Shown: in pieces, positions 16,096 to 25,917 of the stretch | Position numbering within the stretch: the stretch's first letter is position 1 | Layout of the letters: every line of letters begins with the position of its first letter | Assembly: GCF_004363175.1 (NCBI RefSeq) | Contig: NZ_SNYR01000001.1 | Location: 744,001 to 808,000, forward strand | From: Maritalea mobilis | GTDB lineage: Bacteria > Pseudomonadota > Alphaproteobacteria > Rhizobiales > Devosiaceae | Direction: 5' to 3' | Length of the DNA: 64,000 bases | Made by a program: the position numbers and the translations under genes | The notes under the pieces: model-generated | What the model was told of the DNA's origin: nothing | The model's input: only the letters and a program-made list of their open reading frames with translations | Database searches by the model: none

Positions 16096-18921
16096 CTAAA
16101 CCGCATCTTTTTGCTGAGGAGCGTTATAGCTTGTCAGCAAGTAACAGAATTCTTTCCGATCAAGCGGACGACCAAACAGATAGCCCTGCCCGATATGGCA
16201 CCCCGCGCGATGCAGCAATCGCGCCTGCTCTTCAGTTTCAATGCCCTCAGCAACAACTTTCTTGTCCATATGTTTGGACAAAGACACCACAGCATTGATG
16301 ATCGCCATGGATTGCTGGTCTTCGGGCAAATTGCGCACGAAGGCTTGGTCGATCTTGATCTTATTGACCGGCAACTTGCTCAAATAGCTGAGAGACGAAT
16401 AGCCTGTGCCGAAATCATCCAGCGCAATGCCAACGCCCCGCTCAATAATACTATCTAGAATACCGATGGTCTTATCTTGTTTCGACACGAAAACACTTTC
16501 CGTGATTTCAATATCCAAGCGAGATGGATCAAGCCCAGTTTCCTTGAGCGCATAATCAATATCGCCAAGCACATCGCCATATTCGAACTGCACTGCAGAT
16601 ACGTTCACCGCGATACGACCGCCCGCGCTGGATTTAGCCGCATCCATGCAGGATTGCAACAACACCCAACGGCCAATCTCAATGATCATGCCGCTATCTT
16701 CAGCCACAGAGATAAAGCGGTCTGGCCGTACAAAACCCAATTCAGGATGGCGCCAGCGCACCAAGGATTCAGCGCCAATAATCTTGTTGGTCGCCAGATC
16801 AACCTGCGGCTGATATTGCAAGAACAACTGACCATTAGCCACTGCATCTAGCAAGGCAACTTCGATCGATTGACGGTCCCGCACCCGCTCGCTCAATTCG
16901 CTACGGTAGGCAAAATAGCTATTGCCTGGCATGGACTTAGCTTCGGAGTGCGCCATGTCCACATGGGTCAATAATTGCTCAGCAAAATAACCAGAATTTG
17001 CAGTATCCGTCATGCCCAAGCTGGCGCCGATCAAGGCCCGGTGCGCGCCAATCGCATAGGGCGCAACAATCGCGTTCAACACATTGTTTGCAAATGGCGC
17101 GAGCTCTTCTTCCTGCAAAATATGCGGATAAACCGCTGCAAAACGGTCGCCACCCAACCGGGTCACACTATAAAGGCCCAACTGCCCCAACCGCTTCACC
17201 ACTTGCTTGAGCAATTGGTCACCAATGCTGATGCCCAGCGTATCGTTGATGTTTTTAAACCGATCCAAATCAAGCAACAACAGCGTCATATCGCGCGGCT
17301 TGTCGGACTTTGGTCGACAATAACGCCCCAACTCTTCCACTAGTTTTTGGCGTGAAAAAGCACCCGTCAAAGTGTCATAGTTCGCCAAATAGGACAGACG
17401 CTTTTCATGGTTCAACCGTTCGGTCACATCGCGGAATGTGAGACAAGCCACCTGCTCGCCCGGCCCATCACCCGCATCAATACGTGACACTGTGACCGAA
17501 TATTCAAGCGCCATGGCCCGACCCGGATAGCCCTTATCCGCATAAATGCCGTTTTCAAACATATGCAGGCTGGACACTTTGGACGGAATACCTTCCATCA
17601 CCCGATGCCGCAGCAGGCGCACTGTTTCTTTGTAAAGTATGCCCGGCAAAACCTGAGCCTTTTTACCCGCAAGCCCATGACGAGCTTGCAAAAGCTCTTC
17701 CGCAGGCGCACTGGCTGACAGAATGCGTTCCTGCCCATCAATGATGATCACGCCGTCAAAATTATCTTCAACAACACGGTCCAAAATCGCCTGCATGCGC
17801 ACATTGGCTTGGCTGGCCTGCTCCAACTCATTACGCCGCGACGTCAATTCACTCAAAATGTAAGATAAGATAATGGCAAACGTCACCGCATGGGCGGGTG
17901 ACGTATTCATCAAATAATTCAACTGCCATTGCGCAATAAAGGCCGCCCCCTCAACCAGCACAAAGCCACAGGCGTAAACCATTGCCATCCACATGAGCGA
18001 ACATGATTTGCGCGGCAACAATGTTGCGAGAAGAAAAAGGATAACCAACACCAATCCGGGCCAGCTGCCGAAATGGGTTAGCCGATTTCCATCCAAACGA
18101 CTTTCAGCCCCCAACGCCAATAGTGCCACACCCGGTATGTGCCCATATTTAGGCACCAACACAATATCACCCAGCTCAACAGCAGTTGCGCCCACCAACG
18201 CTGTTTTGCCAGTCAATCGTAGTGGATCAACGCGCCGTTCAATCAAATCAATCGCGGAAATAACATCTATTTGGGACAGATCCAGACCAAAGTTGACCCA
18301 GAAGGTTTCATTCACCTCAGACGCCTCAAATTGAGTGAGCGCCAAAGGCAAGCTCATCAAATTGCGTCCACCAACATTGGCACCACTTTCAATTTTGCGA
18401 ATTTTGCCGTCGCTATCTGGCCGAACATTCACCACAACAGGGTCGCCATGCTCTAGAAAACTCGGAATGGGCAACGCGGTTGACAGACGGACTTCGTCGT
18501 TCCGGTCGCGCACAAGCTGATTGAAGCTCGCAAGATATGTGAAGCCGCCCGCCCGCTCCAACGCTTCCGCCAAGCGATTATCGTCTATGGCATTTGAATT
18601 TTGCGACAGGTCGATATCAAGTGCGATTTCATCAACCTGATAATCTACAAGTCGATCAATAATATCTGCGTGCACTCGCCGTGGCCATGGCCACTGCCCT
18701 ACGGCATCAAGACTTTTTGGATCAATTGCAACAATGACAAATTTCTCAGAAACCGGCTGGGAAATTGCGGAATACCGATATTCACGGAAATAGCGATCAA
18801 ACGGCGCAAAACCGCCTGACCAGTCAACGAGGACGGCCAAGGCGGTTACGACAGCCAATATAACAATTTTACCCAGCGATCGCTTCATATTGCCCCAAAG
18901 CAAGTCCTTCCAGTCGCCCAT
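16096..18921 (-). CDS. CHASE2-PAS-GGDEF-EAL cyclic-di-GMP protein with degenerate GGDEF
   Basis: A 941-residue membrane signalling protein. An N-terminal anchor is followed by a periplasmic CHASE2 sensor (about 40-290), three membrane helices (about 290-360), a PAS domain (about 375-495), GGDEF (about 510-660) and EAL (about 675-925). The cyclase signature reads RLGGDRF, replacing the catalytic Glu, so synthase activity is doubtful; no RxxD inhibitory site is visible. The EAL part keeps its catalytic residues: GAESLVRW, EITESVF, DDFGTGYSSLSYL, KIDQAFVR and VAEGIETEEQ. It is therefore predicted to hydrolyse c-di-GMP. The start is uncertain: ATG 18921, or ATG 18888 behind TTTGGGG. Confidence 0.9.
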   Translation of the reverse strand: MGDWKDLLWGNMKRSLGKIVILAVVTALAVLVDWSGGFAPFDRYFREYRYSAISQPVSEKFVIVAIDPKSLDAVGQWPWPRRVHADIIDRLVDYQVDEIALDIDLSQNSNAIDDNRLAEALERAGGFTYLASFNQLVRDRNDEVRLSTALPIPSFLEHGDPVVVNVRPDSDGKIRKIESGANVGGRNLMSLPLALTQFEASEVNETFWVNFGLDLSQIDVISAIDLIERRVDPLRLTGKTALVGATAVELGDIVLVPKYGHIPGVALLALGAESRLDGNRLTHFGSWPGLVLVILFLLATLLPRKSCSLMWMAMVYACGFVLVEGAAFIAQWQLNYLMNTSPAHAVTFAIILSYILSELTSRRNELEQASQANVRMQAILDRVVEDNFDGVIIIDGQERILSASAPAEELLQARHGLAGKKAQVLPGILYKETVRLLRHRVMEGIPSKVSSLHMFENGIYADKGYPGRAMALEYSVTVSRIDAGDGPGEQVACLTFRDVTERLNHEKRLSYLANYDTLTGAFSRQKLVEELGRYCRPKSDKPRDMTLLLLDLDRFKNINDTLGISIGDQLLKQVVKRLGQLGLYSVTRLGGDRFAAVYPHILQEEELAPFANNVLNAIVAPYAIGAHRALIGASLGMTDTANSGYFAEQLLTHVDMAHSEAKSMPGNSYFAYRSELSERVRDRQSIEVALLDAVANGQLFLQYQPQVDLATNKIIGAESLVRWRHPELGFVRPDRFISVAEDSGMIIEIGRWVLLQSCMDAAKSSAGGRIAVNVSAVQFEYGDVLGDIDYALKETGLDPSRLDIEITESVFVSKQDKTIGILDSIIERGVGIALDDFGTGYSSLSYLSKLPVNKIKIDQAFVRNLPEDQQSMAIINAVVSLSKHMDKKVVAEGIETEEQARLLHRAGCHIGQGYLFGRPLDRKEFCYLLTSYNAPQQKDAV

Positions 18922-19002
18922 TGCCAAAATTGGAATGCAATACAGCGACTTAATCTCGCCCTATCACACCATCAATTGGTTGCTATTCACTTTACACGCA
19001 AT

Positions 19003-19030
19003 AAAAAGGCCACTTTAGTAAAGTGGCCTT
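19003..19030 (-). terminator. Rho-independent terminator of the FecR gene at 19058
   Basis: AAGGCCACTTT pairs with AAAGTGGCCTT around a 3-nt loop, followed on the minus strand by TTTTTATT. It lies just past the FecR gene stop. Confidence 0.85.
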
Positions 19031-19057
19031 CAACGTGATCAAATGTGTTGGGAAAGG

Positions 19058-20002
19058 CTAACGCCCTTCCCCCTTTCCATTGCCTCCGGCATTTCCGTTT
19101 CCGTTGCCATTTCCGCCAGCGTTGCTGTTACCGCTGCCACCGTTGGAATTTTCACCGCTACCAGAGTTGCTATTGCCACTATTGCCTGAGTTGCCACCAG
19201 CGTTACCATTTCCACCGGCATTGCTGTTGCCACTATTGCCCGAGTTGCCGCCAGCGTTACCATTGCCGCCGGCGTTGCTGTTGCCACTATTGCCCGGTGT
19301 AACGCCCACAACGTCATTCTTCTTTTGCTGACCAGGTGCTTGAACAGGCTTATTCGCCAAGCCCAGCTTCGCTTTGAGTTCAGCGCTATTCGCGGCGATT
19401 GGCTTATTTGTGTTCATGCTAATCATCGGTTCAACTGGGCCACGTCCATCAACTTCAATGACATGCTCAACACCGGCTTGACGTGCGGCCTTCTGGCCCG
19501 GCTTCACATCAACTTTGATCTTGCGCTCAACATCTTGCACTTCAACACGACCACGTTGAACCTGTACTTCGGCTGCCGCACCATTTTTCTCCGCCTTCAC
19601 GGTGAATTTTGTGCCCTTCACGACAGCGGTCAGCAATGGCGCTTTCACCGCAAAATGCTGCACATTCTGCTTTTCAACATCTACAGTAATTTCACCAAAA
19701 TCCTGCTCAACGACGGTGTTCAGTTGACCCACACGATCTTTAATCCGAATGCGTGTATCACCACGCACATCAATGGATTCTTTGCCGCGTGTGAAAATAA
19801 CCCGTGCGCGAGGAGAGGTCTGAATAGCATTGGAGCTGTCCACCACATGACCACGGAAAATTTGCTGCCATTCGCCATTTTCATAAACGAACACACCACC
19901 ACGTAACTTACTCGCCACCCACTCTTCTGCCATGGCGTTGCCGATTGCAAAAAGCGCGGAAAACAAAGTTATCCCGAAAAGAAGTTTGGCCATTTTGGTC
20001 AT
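19058..20002 (-). CDS. Secreted FecR-domain protein with Asn/Gly repeat tail (paralogue 1)
   Basis: A 314-residue protein with a signal peptide of about 26 residues ending in AMA before EEWVAS. A FecR domain (about 50-145, core VRGDTRIRIKDR and KAPLLTAVVKGTKFTV) follows. Unlike true FecR it lacks a cytoplasmic anti-sigma segment and a membrane helix, so it is a free periplasmic or exported protein. Residues from about 237 to the end are almost only Gly, Asn, Ser and Ala, with an 18-residue unit (GNSNAGGNGNAGGNSGNS) repeated about 2.3 times. I chose the ATG at 20002 because AGGGGC lies 8 nt upstream. It is a close paralogue of the gene at 20124. Function is unknown; surface or matrix attachment is possible. 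Confidence 0.8.
   Translation of the reverse strand: MTKMAKLLFGITLFSALFAIGNAMAEEWVASKLRGGVFVYENGEWQQIFRGHVVDSSNAIQTSPRARVIFTRGKESIDVRGDTRIRIKDRVGQLNTVVEQDFGEITVDVEKQNVQHFAVKAPLLTAVVKGTKFTVKAEKNGAAAEVQVQRGRVEVQDVERKIKVDVKPGQKAARQAGVEHVIEVDGRGPVEPMISMNTNKPIAANSAELKAKLGLANKPVQAPGQQKKNDVVGVTPGNSGNSNAGGNGNAGGNSGNSGNSNAGGNGNAGGNSGNSGNSNSGSGENSNGGSGNSNAGGNGNGNGNAGGNGKGEGR
19166..19295. repeat. 54-bp tandem repeat inside the FecR paralogue 1 tail
   Basis: Units begin at 19166, 19220 and 19274 (the last partial), with a few synonymous differences between them. They encode the 18-residue Gly/Asn/Ser unit. Such a tract could change length by slippage. Confidence 0.8.
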
Positions 20003-20123
20003 AAATGCTGCCCCTATATCCAATCACGCCAACTTACGTTCAGTGCATTCCAATGCCGTTAAAGCCCTTGTATAAGTTCCAAGCACGGTTAACGGCATGT
20101 GAAATTGCATATTGGCTGACTTA

Positions 20124-21152
20124 CTAAAGCCCTAGGCCTCCAGTTACGTCTTTAACTTTATCGGTAACCGAACCGACGACACCTTTGCTGCTGGAGCCGC
20201 CACCTGAACCACCGCTACCGCTTGATCCAGATCCACTGCTGCCAGATCCACCGGCGCCAGAGCCACTGCCGCCTGAACCGCTGCTCCCAGCACTGCTTCC
20301 GCCGCTGCTACCAGCACCACTTGACGCGCCACTGCTAGAGGAACCGCTGCCAACGTCTGGAATGCTACCACTACCGCCCGTGCCAATATCCGGCACACCA
20401 CCGACATCACTAGGAGCACCGCCATTGCCCACATTTACCGGCACTTTGCCACCACTTGCGCTCGCACCCGCACTAACAGCGTCTGATCCAGTGTCCCGGC
20501 CATCGCTAATGCCCAGCTTCTGTTTCAGCTCAGCGCTATTGTTTGCAACAGGCTGGTTGGAATTCATGCTGATAAAGGGTTCAACCTTGCCACGGCCCTT
20601 AACTTCAATCACAGCACTAACGCCAGCTTCACGACCTGCGCGTTGGCCAGATTTCACGTCGACTTTAACTTTGAGTTGGTTGTCTTGCACTTCAACACGG
20701 CCACGGCGCACAATCACTTCTGCTGCAGCGCCAGAGCGATCTGACTTCACCGTAAAGCGCGTACCCTTAACCACGGCGGTCAGCAATGGTGCTTTAACCG
20801 CAAAGTGCTGAACATTCTTCTTTTCAACGTCAACGTTGATTTCACCGAAATCTTGCTCAATCACAGTGTTGAGCGCGCCTACACGATCTTTGATCCGAAT
20901 CCGCGTATCACCGCGCACATCAATGGATTCCTTGCCACGGGTAAACACCACGCGCGCGCCCGGCGCGGTTTGAATGGCGTTTGAGCTGTCCACACGATGA
21001 CCACGGAAAATTTGCTGCCATTCTGCATTTTCATACATGAATACAGCGCCGCGCATTTTGCTGGCCACCCACTCCTCAGCCCACACAACAGAAGTGAATA
21101 GTCCCAAAAACACACTCGAGGTCAGGATTAGTAATTTTAGAAGTTTGCCCAT
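20124..21152 (-). CDS. Secreted FecR-domain protein with Gly/Ser-rich tail (paralogue 2)
   Basis: A 342-residue protein with a signal peptide (MGKLLKLLILTSSVFLGLFT, cut near VVWA before EEWVAS) and a FecR domain that is nearly identical over long stretches to the downstream paralogue (for example SNAIQT, RGDTRIRIKDRVG, FGEI and QHFAVKAPLLTAVVKGT). The tail from about residue 220 is Gly/Ser-rich instead of Asn/Gly-rich, so the two domains have stayed similar while the tails diverged. TGGGGC lies 8 nt before the ATG. The two genes are 121 bp apart on the same strand and look like a recent tandem duplication. No sigma factor or TonB receptor is next to them. Confidence 0.8.
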   Translation of the reverse strand: MGKLLKLLILTSSVFLGLFTSVVWAEEWVASKMRGAVFMYENAEWQQIFRGHRVDSSNAIQTAPGARVVFTRGKESIDVRGDTRIRIKDRVGALNTVIEQDFGEINVDVEKKNVQHFAVKAPLLTAVVKGTRFTVKSDRSGAAAEVIVRRGRVEVQDNQLKVKVDVKSGQRAGREAGVSAVIEVKGRGKVEPFISMNSNQPVANNSAELKQKLGISDGRDTGSDAVSAGASASGGKVPVNVGNGGAPSDVGGVPDIGTGGSGSIPDVGSGSSSSGASSGAGSSGGSSAGSSGSGGSGSGAGGSGSSGSGSSGSGGSGGGSSSKGVVGSVTDKVKDVTGGLGL

Positions 21153-21269
21153 TATTGCGCCCCATTTGTCTCACCTCGCCACCTTAGGTAGTGCCCAGCA
21201 AACAAGGAGTTAATGCAATTATTTAATGAGACTTGTGGTTAATTTGCGCTGACAAATTAGATAAAATGC

Positions 21270-21311
21270 AAAATAGCGCTGCACGATATTCTTCGCGCAG
21301 CGCTATTTGTA
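21270..21311 (-). terminator. Terminator-like hairpin after acsA
   Basis: AAATAGCGCTGC pairs with GCAGCGCTATTT around a 14-nt loop, 20 bp past the acsA stop. The downstream tract TTGCATTTTAT is only moderately U-rich. Confidence 0.65.
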
Positions 21312-21329
21312 GATTTATGGTGCAAAAAC

Positions 21330-23270
21330 TTAGCGGTTTTCACGATTTTCAATCAAATCATCAACAACTGACGGATCAGCCAATGTTGATGTGTCGCCCA
21401 ATGAACCGAAATCATTTTCCGCAACTTTGCGCAAAATACGGCGCATAATTTTGCCAGAACGTGTTTTCGGCAAGCCTGGTGCAAATTGAATAAGGTCCGG
21501 AGACGCGATTGGGCCAATTTCTTTACGCACCCAATTGCGCAGCTCTTTCTTCAACTCATCGCTTGGCTCTTCACCAGACATCAAGGTCACATAGCAATAA
21601 ACGCCCTGCCCCTTAACATCGTGTGGATAGCCGACAACAGCGGCTTCAGACACTTTGTCATGCGCAACCAGCGAGCTTTCAATTTCCGCTGTGCCCATGC
21701 GGTGGCCAGAAACGTTCAACACGTCGTCCACCCGGCCCGTGATCCAATAATAGCCATCTTCATCGCGGCGACAGCCATCACCTGTGAAATAATAGCCTTT
21801 ATAGGTCTCAAAATAGGTCGAAACAAAGCGCTTGTGATCGCCATAAACTGTGCGCATTTGGCCCGGCCAGCTGTCTTTAATGCACAACACGCCTTCAGTT
21901 TTGGTGTCAGTCTGCACATTGCCTTCCTGATCCAAAATCTCTGGCTGAATGCCGTAAAATGGCTTTGTGGCAGAACCTGGTTTGGTTGGTGTCGCGCCAG
22001 GCAATGGCGTGATCATGAAACCACCAGTTTCAGTTTGCCACCACGTATCCACAATCGCGCATTTTCCACGGCCAACATGCTTGTTGTACCATTCCCAAGC
22101 TTCCGGGTTAATCGGCTCACCAACTGACCCAAGAATACGCAATGACGAAAGATCAGCACCGTCAACAAAATTGTCACCAGCGCCCATCAAGGCGCGAATG
22201 GCTGTTGGTGCTGTGTAGAAAATATTGACTTTGTGCTTGTCGCAAACTTGCCAGAAGCGTGAGGCATCTGGATAGTTTGGCACACCTTCAAACATCAATG
22301 TGGTCGCGCCGTTGGCCAATGGACCATAAAGAATGTAGGAGTGACCTGTGACCCAGCCCACATCAGCCGTACACCAATAAATGTCGCCTTGCTTATAATC
22401 GAAGGTCACTTCGTGCGTGAATGAGGCGTAAACCAAATAGCCGCCAGTTGTGTGCAACACGCCTTTTGGTGTGCCCGTTGAACCGGACGTGTAAAGAATG
22501 AACAGCGGATCTTCAGCATTCATGCGCTCTGGCTTACAGAACTCATCAATGCCTGTAGCAGCTTCGTGCCACCACACATCGCGGCCACCCTTCATTTTGA
22601 TGTCGTTGCCGGTGTTTTCCACCACCAAAACTTTTTCAACGCCATGCGCGTGCTTCAACGCTTCATCAACATTGTGCTTCAACGGCACAGTACGTCCACC
22701 GCGACGACCTTCGTCAGCAGTGATCACGACAGCGCTGTCACAATCGTTGATGCGGCCAGCCAAAGCTTCCGGCGAAAAGCCACCAAACACAACAGAGTGC
22801 ACAGCACCAATGCGGGTACACGCCAACATGGCATAAGCGGCTTCCGGGATCATGGGCAGATAGATGGTGACGCGGTCACCCTTTTTGACGCCCAAATCTT
22901 TCAACACATTGGCGAAACGGCAAACGCGACGGTGCAACTGGGCATAAGTAATATGCTCGTCAGTGCCCGGCTCATCACCTTCCCAGATGATGGCGGTTTC
23001 GTCTGCGCGGTCTTTCAAGTGACGGTCGATACAGTTGACCGACACGTTCAGCTCACCGTCTTCAAACCATTTGATCGACACATCTGGATATTCAAATGTC
23101 GTGTTTTTGATTTTGGTCGGCTCTGTCATCCAATCGATGCGCTTGGCCTGCTCTTTCCAAAACCCTTCAGGATCGTTCACTGACTGGGCATAAAGCGCGT
23201 CATACTGATCCTTTGTTGTCAAAGTGCGAGAGACAATATCTTCAGGTGGTTGGTAAATGTCCGAACTCAT
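21330..23270 (-). CDS. acsA: Acetyl-CoA synthetase
   Basis: A 646-residue AMP-forming enzyme that activates acetate to acetyl-CoA. Visible motifs are the nucleotide-binding loop [13 protein letters not shown] near residue 260, [10 protein letters not shown] near 407, the hinge region near 510 with [20 protein letters not shown], and the C-terminal [15 protein letters not shown]. The lysine in that last motif is the usual acetylation control site. Length and motif order match bacterial Acs. A strong AGGAGG ribosome site sits 8 nt before the ATG. It is transcribed alone, with a candidate regulatory palindrome upstream. Confidence 0.97.
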   Translation of the reverse strand: MSSDIYQPPEDIVSRTLTTKDQYDALYAQSVNDPEGFWKEQAKRIDWMTEPTKIKNTTFEYPDVSIKWFEDGELNVSVNCIDRHLKDRADETAIIWEGDEPGTDEHITYAQLHRRVCRFANVLKDLGVKKGDRVTIYLPMIPEAAYAMLACTRIGAVHSVVFGGFSPEALAGRINDCDSAVVITADEGRRGGRTVPLKHNVDEALKHAHGVEKVLVVENTGNDIKMKGGRDVWWHEAATGIDEFCKPERMNAEDPLFILYTSGSTGTPKGVLHTTGGYLVYASFTHEVTFDYKQGDIYWCTADVGWVTGHSYILYGPLANGATTLMFEGVPNYPDASRFWQVCDKHKVNIFYTAPTAIRALMGAGDNFVDGADLSSLRILGSVGEPINPEAWEWYNKHVGRGKCAIVDTWWQTETGGFMITPLPGATPTKPGSATKPFYGIQPEILDQEGNVQTDTKTEGVLCIKDSWPGQMRTVYGDHKRFVSTYFETYKGYYFTGDGCRRDEDGYYWITGRVDDVLNVSGHRMGTAEIESSLVAHDKVSEAAVVGYPHDVKGQGVYCYVTLMSGEEPSDELKKELRNWVRKEIGPIASPDLIQFAPGLPKTRSGKIMRRILRKVAENDFGSLGDTSTLADPSVVDDLIENRENR

Positions 23271-23341
23271 TGGACGGTTCCTCCTCGATCAATCCAATCA
23301 TAAAGAGACCGTTGCCGACCTCCATTTGAATACGGTCAACA

Positions 23342-23362
23342 CACATTCAAATTGAATATGTG
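23342..23362. promoter_or_regulatory. Imperfect palindrome in the acsA upstream region
   Basis: CACATTCAA and TTGAATATGTG form a nearly symmetric site 72-92 bp upstream of acsA and about 180 bp upstream of the divergent gene. It is a possible regulator site; no regulator is assigned. The remainder of 23271-23538 shows nothing else I can name. Confidence 0.3.
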
Positions 23363-23538
23363 AGTTGTCCCCACAACACCGTGATAAAAGGGCTAATGGT
23401 TGCAGCGCGTTCGGTCAATATCACCAGTCCAATTTTAGACCTGTTTTTTCTCATTTCTTTGACACAATTCCCCTTCTGTTCAACACTTTTAAAGAAGATT
23501 GCCCCAAACTGCCGCCACATATTTTGGGGGATGGAGCT

Positions 23539-24120
23539 ATGAGCGAGGCAAAAACGCCAAATTTTGGGCCCGCACGCAAAGACGAAATTGAATGGGTGCT
23601 CAACACTGTGCACCGTGCCATTGATGAGTCTGAATTTTACTGCGACGAATTCAAACAGCACGAGCGCGAGCGGATGAACATCCACTTCCTCACCGCACTT
23701 TGGGAATATGACCCGCATCACCTGTTTGTGCTGCGCAAGGGCGATGAGAAAGTCGGCATCATGATCTCCGGCCCCGATAATGGCGTGGTTTTCCTTTATT
23801 GGTCCTACATTATCCCAGAGCATCGGGCATCCACCATCGCCATCAAGGGCAACAAAGCCTTTTTGCAAATGTTCGACAATGGCCATTGGCACAAGCTGGT
23901 GACCTTCACCCGCACCACCAACGAAAAAGCCAATCTGATCTTGGCCCGCTATGGCTGGACTGAGGTTGCCCAGCTCAACAAACATATTTTCGGCGAAGAT
24001 TATAAAATCTTTGAAATCCCCATGGAAAAAACAGTGCCCGGATACAAACCGTTCCGCGTGCCAGGACGGCTTGAGCGACTGAAGCGCAAATTGCTGGGGC
24101 CATTTGGTAAAGCCGCATGA
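23539..24120 (+). CDS. GNAT-like acyltransferase (putative)
   Basis: A 193-residue soluble protein. The central part (HHLFVLRKGDEKVGIMISG, then WSYIIPEHRASTIAIKGNK) resembles the strand-helix core of GNAT acetyltransferases, although a clean acetyl-CoA loop is not obvious. The open frame extends back to 23365, but MSEAKTPNF at 23539 with GGAG just upstream is the likely start. Its stop overlaps the next gene (ATGA), so the two are co-translated. Substrate is unknown. The C-terminus is basic (LERLKRKLLGPFGKAA). Confidence 0.6.
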   Translation: MSEAKTPNFGPARKDEIEWVLNTVHRAIDESEFYCDEFKQHERERMNIHFLTALWEYDPHHLFVLRKGDEKVGIMISGPDNGVVFLYWSYIIPEHRASTIAIKGNKAFLQMFDNGHWHKLVTFTRTTNEKANLILARYGWTEVAQLNKHIFGEDYKIFEIPMEKTVPGYKPFRVPGRLERLKRKLLGPFGKAA

Positions 24121-24365
24121 TCAAACAATGGCTTGAAATAGCGGCACTGCCGCGAGTGTGCAAACGCTGTTTGAAAACCGCATTGATTGTGGGCACGCTG
24201 TTGATGCTCATCAATTATTTTGATCGGCTTTTTACCGGCAATCTTTCCGGCATGGATATTTTTAAAATCGCGCTCACTTTCTGTGTGCCCTATCTGGTGT
24301 GCACCAGTGCTTCAGTTGGTGCAATTTTGGAAAGCCGCGGCAAATCCGAACATCGCGCCAAATAA
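24117..24365 (+). CDS. Small membrane protein, nitrate/nitrite transporter NrtS-like
   Basis: An 82-residue protein with two hydrophobic helices (about 23-37 and 50-68). The pattern KTALIVGTLLMLINYFDRL, then KIALTFCVPYLVCTSASVGA, matches the NrtS family. Pairs of NrtS proteins were shown in cyanobacteria to import nitrate and nitrite; single copies in proteobacteria are assigned by similarity. It overlaps the GNAT-like gene by four bases and begins with its ATG inside that gene's stop. No nitrate reductase is nearby, so the real substrate here is uncertain. Confidence 0.65.
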   Translation: MIKQWLEIAALPRVCKRCLKTALIVGTLLMLINYFDRLFTGNLSGMDIFKIALTFCVPYLVCTSASVGAILESRGKSEHRAK

Positions 24366-24464
24366 ATCACAAAACCCCATTGTGTTAAGCGCCTAATCGT
24401 CCCATCTTATCCCAAAATATGCACGCGATTGGAACAATAAGCCGCGCTGCCAATTGGGAATAAT

Positions 24465-25916
24465 ATGGACATTATCAGCAGCTTATCCCTGGCCACAGCC
24501 ATCTATCTGAGCATCGTTTTCGGTGTGACCTTGCGGATTCTCGCGCGCAAACATATTTCCAGCTCTGCCCGCTTGGCGTGGTTCATCGTGGTGGTCACCC
24601 TGCCCCTTGCTGGCATCGTGCTCTATACGCTGTTGGGCGAAGTGCATATCTCCCAACGGCTGCGCGAGAAAAAGGCACGCATGCTGAAGCAGCTTAAGCA
24701 GATTGATCAATCCAAACTGCAAGGGAATCCAGAACCCTATAAAAATGTACCGCAGCGCTATCACGCTATTTTTGAATATGCCCAGACCATCAATAATTTC
24801 CCACTTTCTGGCGGCAACAAGGCCGAGTTACTGAAAGATGCGGAAGAGACGCGGGCACGCATCATCGAAGATATCGATAATGCCAAACATCATGTGCACC
24901 TGCTTTATTATATCTGGCTGACAGACTATACGGGCACCGCAATTGCCGAGGCGGTGATCCGCGCAGCCCAACGCGGCGTGACCTGCCGGGTGATGGCAGA
25001 TGCTATTGGCTCACGGGTATTGCTCAATTCACCCCTGTGGGTAGAGATGCAACGCGCCGGCGTACAAACCGAAACGGCGATGCCATTTGAAAGCATGATC
25101 GCGACCCACTTGCTGAACCGGTTCGACCTGCGCAACCACCGGAAGATCACCATCATCGATGGCAAAATTGCCTATTGCGGCAGCCAAAACTGTGCAGACC
25201 CTGAGTTCCGCCCCAAAGCCAAATACGCCCCGTGGATCGACATTATGGCGCGGCTGGAAGGGCCAGTGGTCAATCAAACCCAATTGCTGTTCGCCAGTGA
25301 CTGGATGAGCCGCCGATCTGAAGCCAACTTAAACGAGTTCGAACTGAATGCAGACCCGGTGCCCGATGGCTTTGTGGCGCAGGTGAACGGCAATGGCCCA
25401 ACAGAACGCCGTGGCGCAGCGGCCCATTTGTTCGCCACGCTGATTGCCTCTGCCGATGAAGAAATCAACATCACCACCCCCTATTTTGTGCCGGACATAA
25501 TTGTGCTGAACGCCCTGTGCGCCGCCGCAATACGTGGCGTGAAGATCACTATGATCGTACCCAGAAAAAACGATAGCTGGATCGTGGCCGCCGCCGCCAA
25601 ATCCTTTTATCCAGAAGTGTTGGCGGCTGGCGTGCGGGTGCATGAGTATGTAGGCGGGTTGTTGCACGCAAAGTGCCTGACAATTGACGGACGGATCACC
25701 ATGATCGGCTCGTCGAACCTGGATTTGCGCAGCTTTGACTTAAATTACGAAAACAACACCATCATCTATGATGAAACCTTCACCGAAGCGGTGAATGAGC
25801 GCCAACAACAATATCTGAAAAGCGCGATTGAGGTGCAATTGGAAGAAGTGCGCGAGTGGCGGTTGCCCGTGCGCATTTGGCACAATGTGATCGGCACCTT
25901 AGGGCCAGTGCTCTAG
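24465..25916 (+). CDS. cls: Cardiolipin synthase, ClsA type
   Basis: A 483-residue membrane enzyme of the phospholipase D superfamily that joins two phosphatidylglycerols into cardiolipin. Two N-terminal membrane helices (about 5-25 and 35-60) precede two HKD motifs: NHRKITIIDG near residue 225 and LHAKCLTIDG near 402. Each is followed by the Gly-Ser element (GSQN, GSSN). The length is that of bacterial ClsA. It is convergent with the FemAB-like gene and the two stop codons are one base apart. Confidence 0.93.
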   Translation: MDIISSLSLATAIYLSIVFGVTLRILARKHISSSARLAWFIVVVTLPLAGIVLYTLLGEVHISQRLREKKARMLKQLKQIDQSKLQGNPEPYKNVPQRYHAIFEYAQTINNFPLSGGNKAELLKDAEETRARIIEDIDNAKHHVHLLYYIWLTDYTGTAIAEAVIRAAQRGVTCRVMADAIGSRVLLNSPLWVEMQRAGVQTETAMPFESMIATHLLNRFDLRNHRKITIIDGKIAYCGSQNCADPEFRPKAKYAPWIDIMARLEGPVVNQTQLLFASDWMSRRSEANLNEFELNADPVPDGFVAQVNGNGPTERRGAAAHLFATLIASADEEINITTPYFVPDIIVLNALCAAAIRGVKITMIVPRKNDSWIVAAAAKSFYPEVLAAGVRVHEYVGGLLHAKCLTIDGRITMIGSSNLDLRSFDLNYENNTIIYDETFTEAVNERQQQYLKSAIEVQLEEVREWRLPVRIWHNVIGTLGPVL

Positions 25917-25917
25917 C

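Noticed and set aside
19045-19331. Pro/Leu/Cys-rich open frames on the plus strand opposite the FecR tail
   Set aside because: They are antisense readings of the Gly/Asn repeat, with low complexity, no ribosome site and no family similarity.
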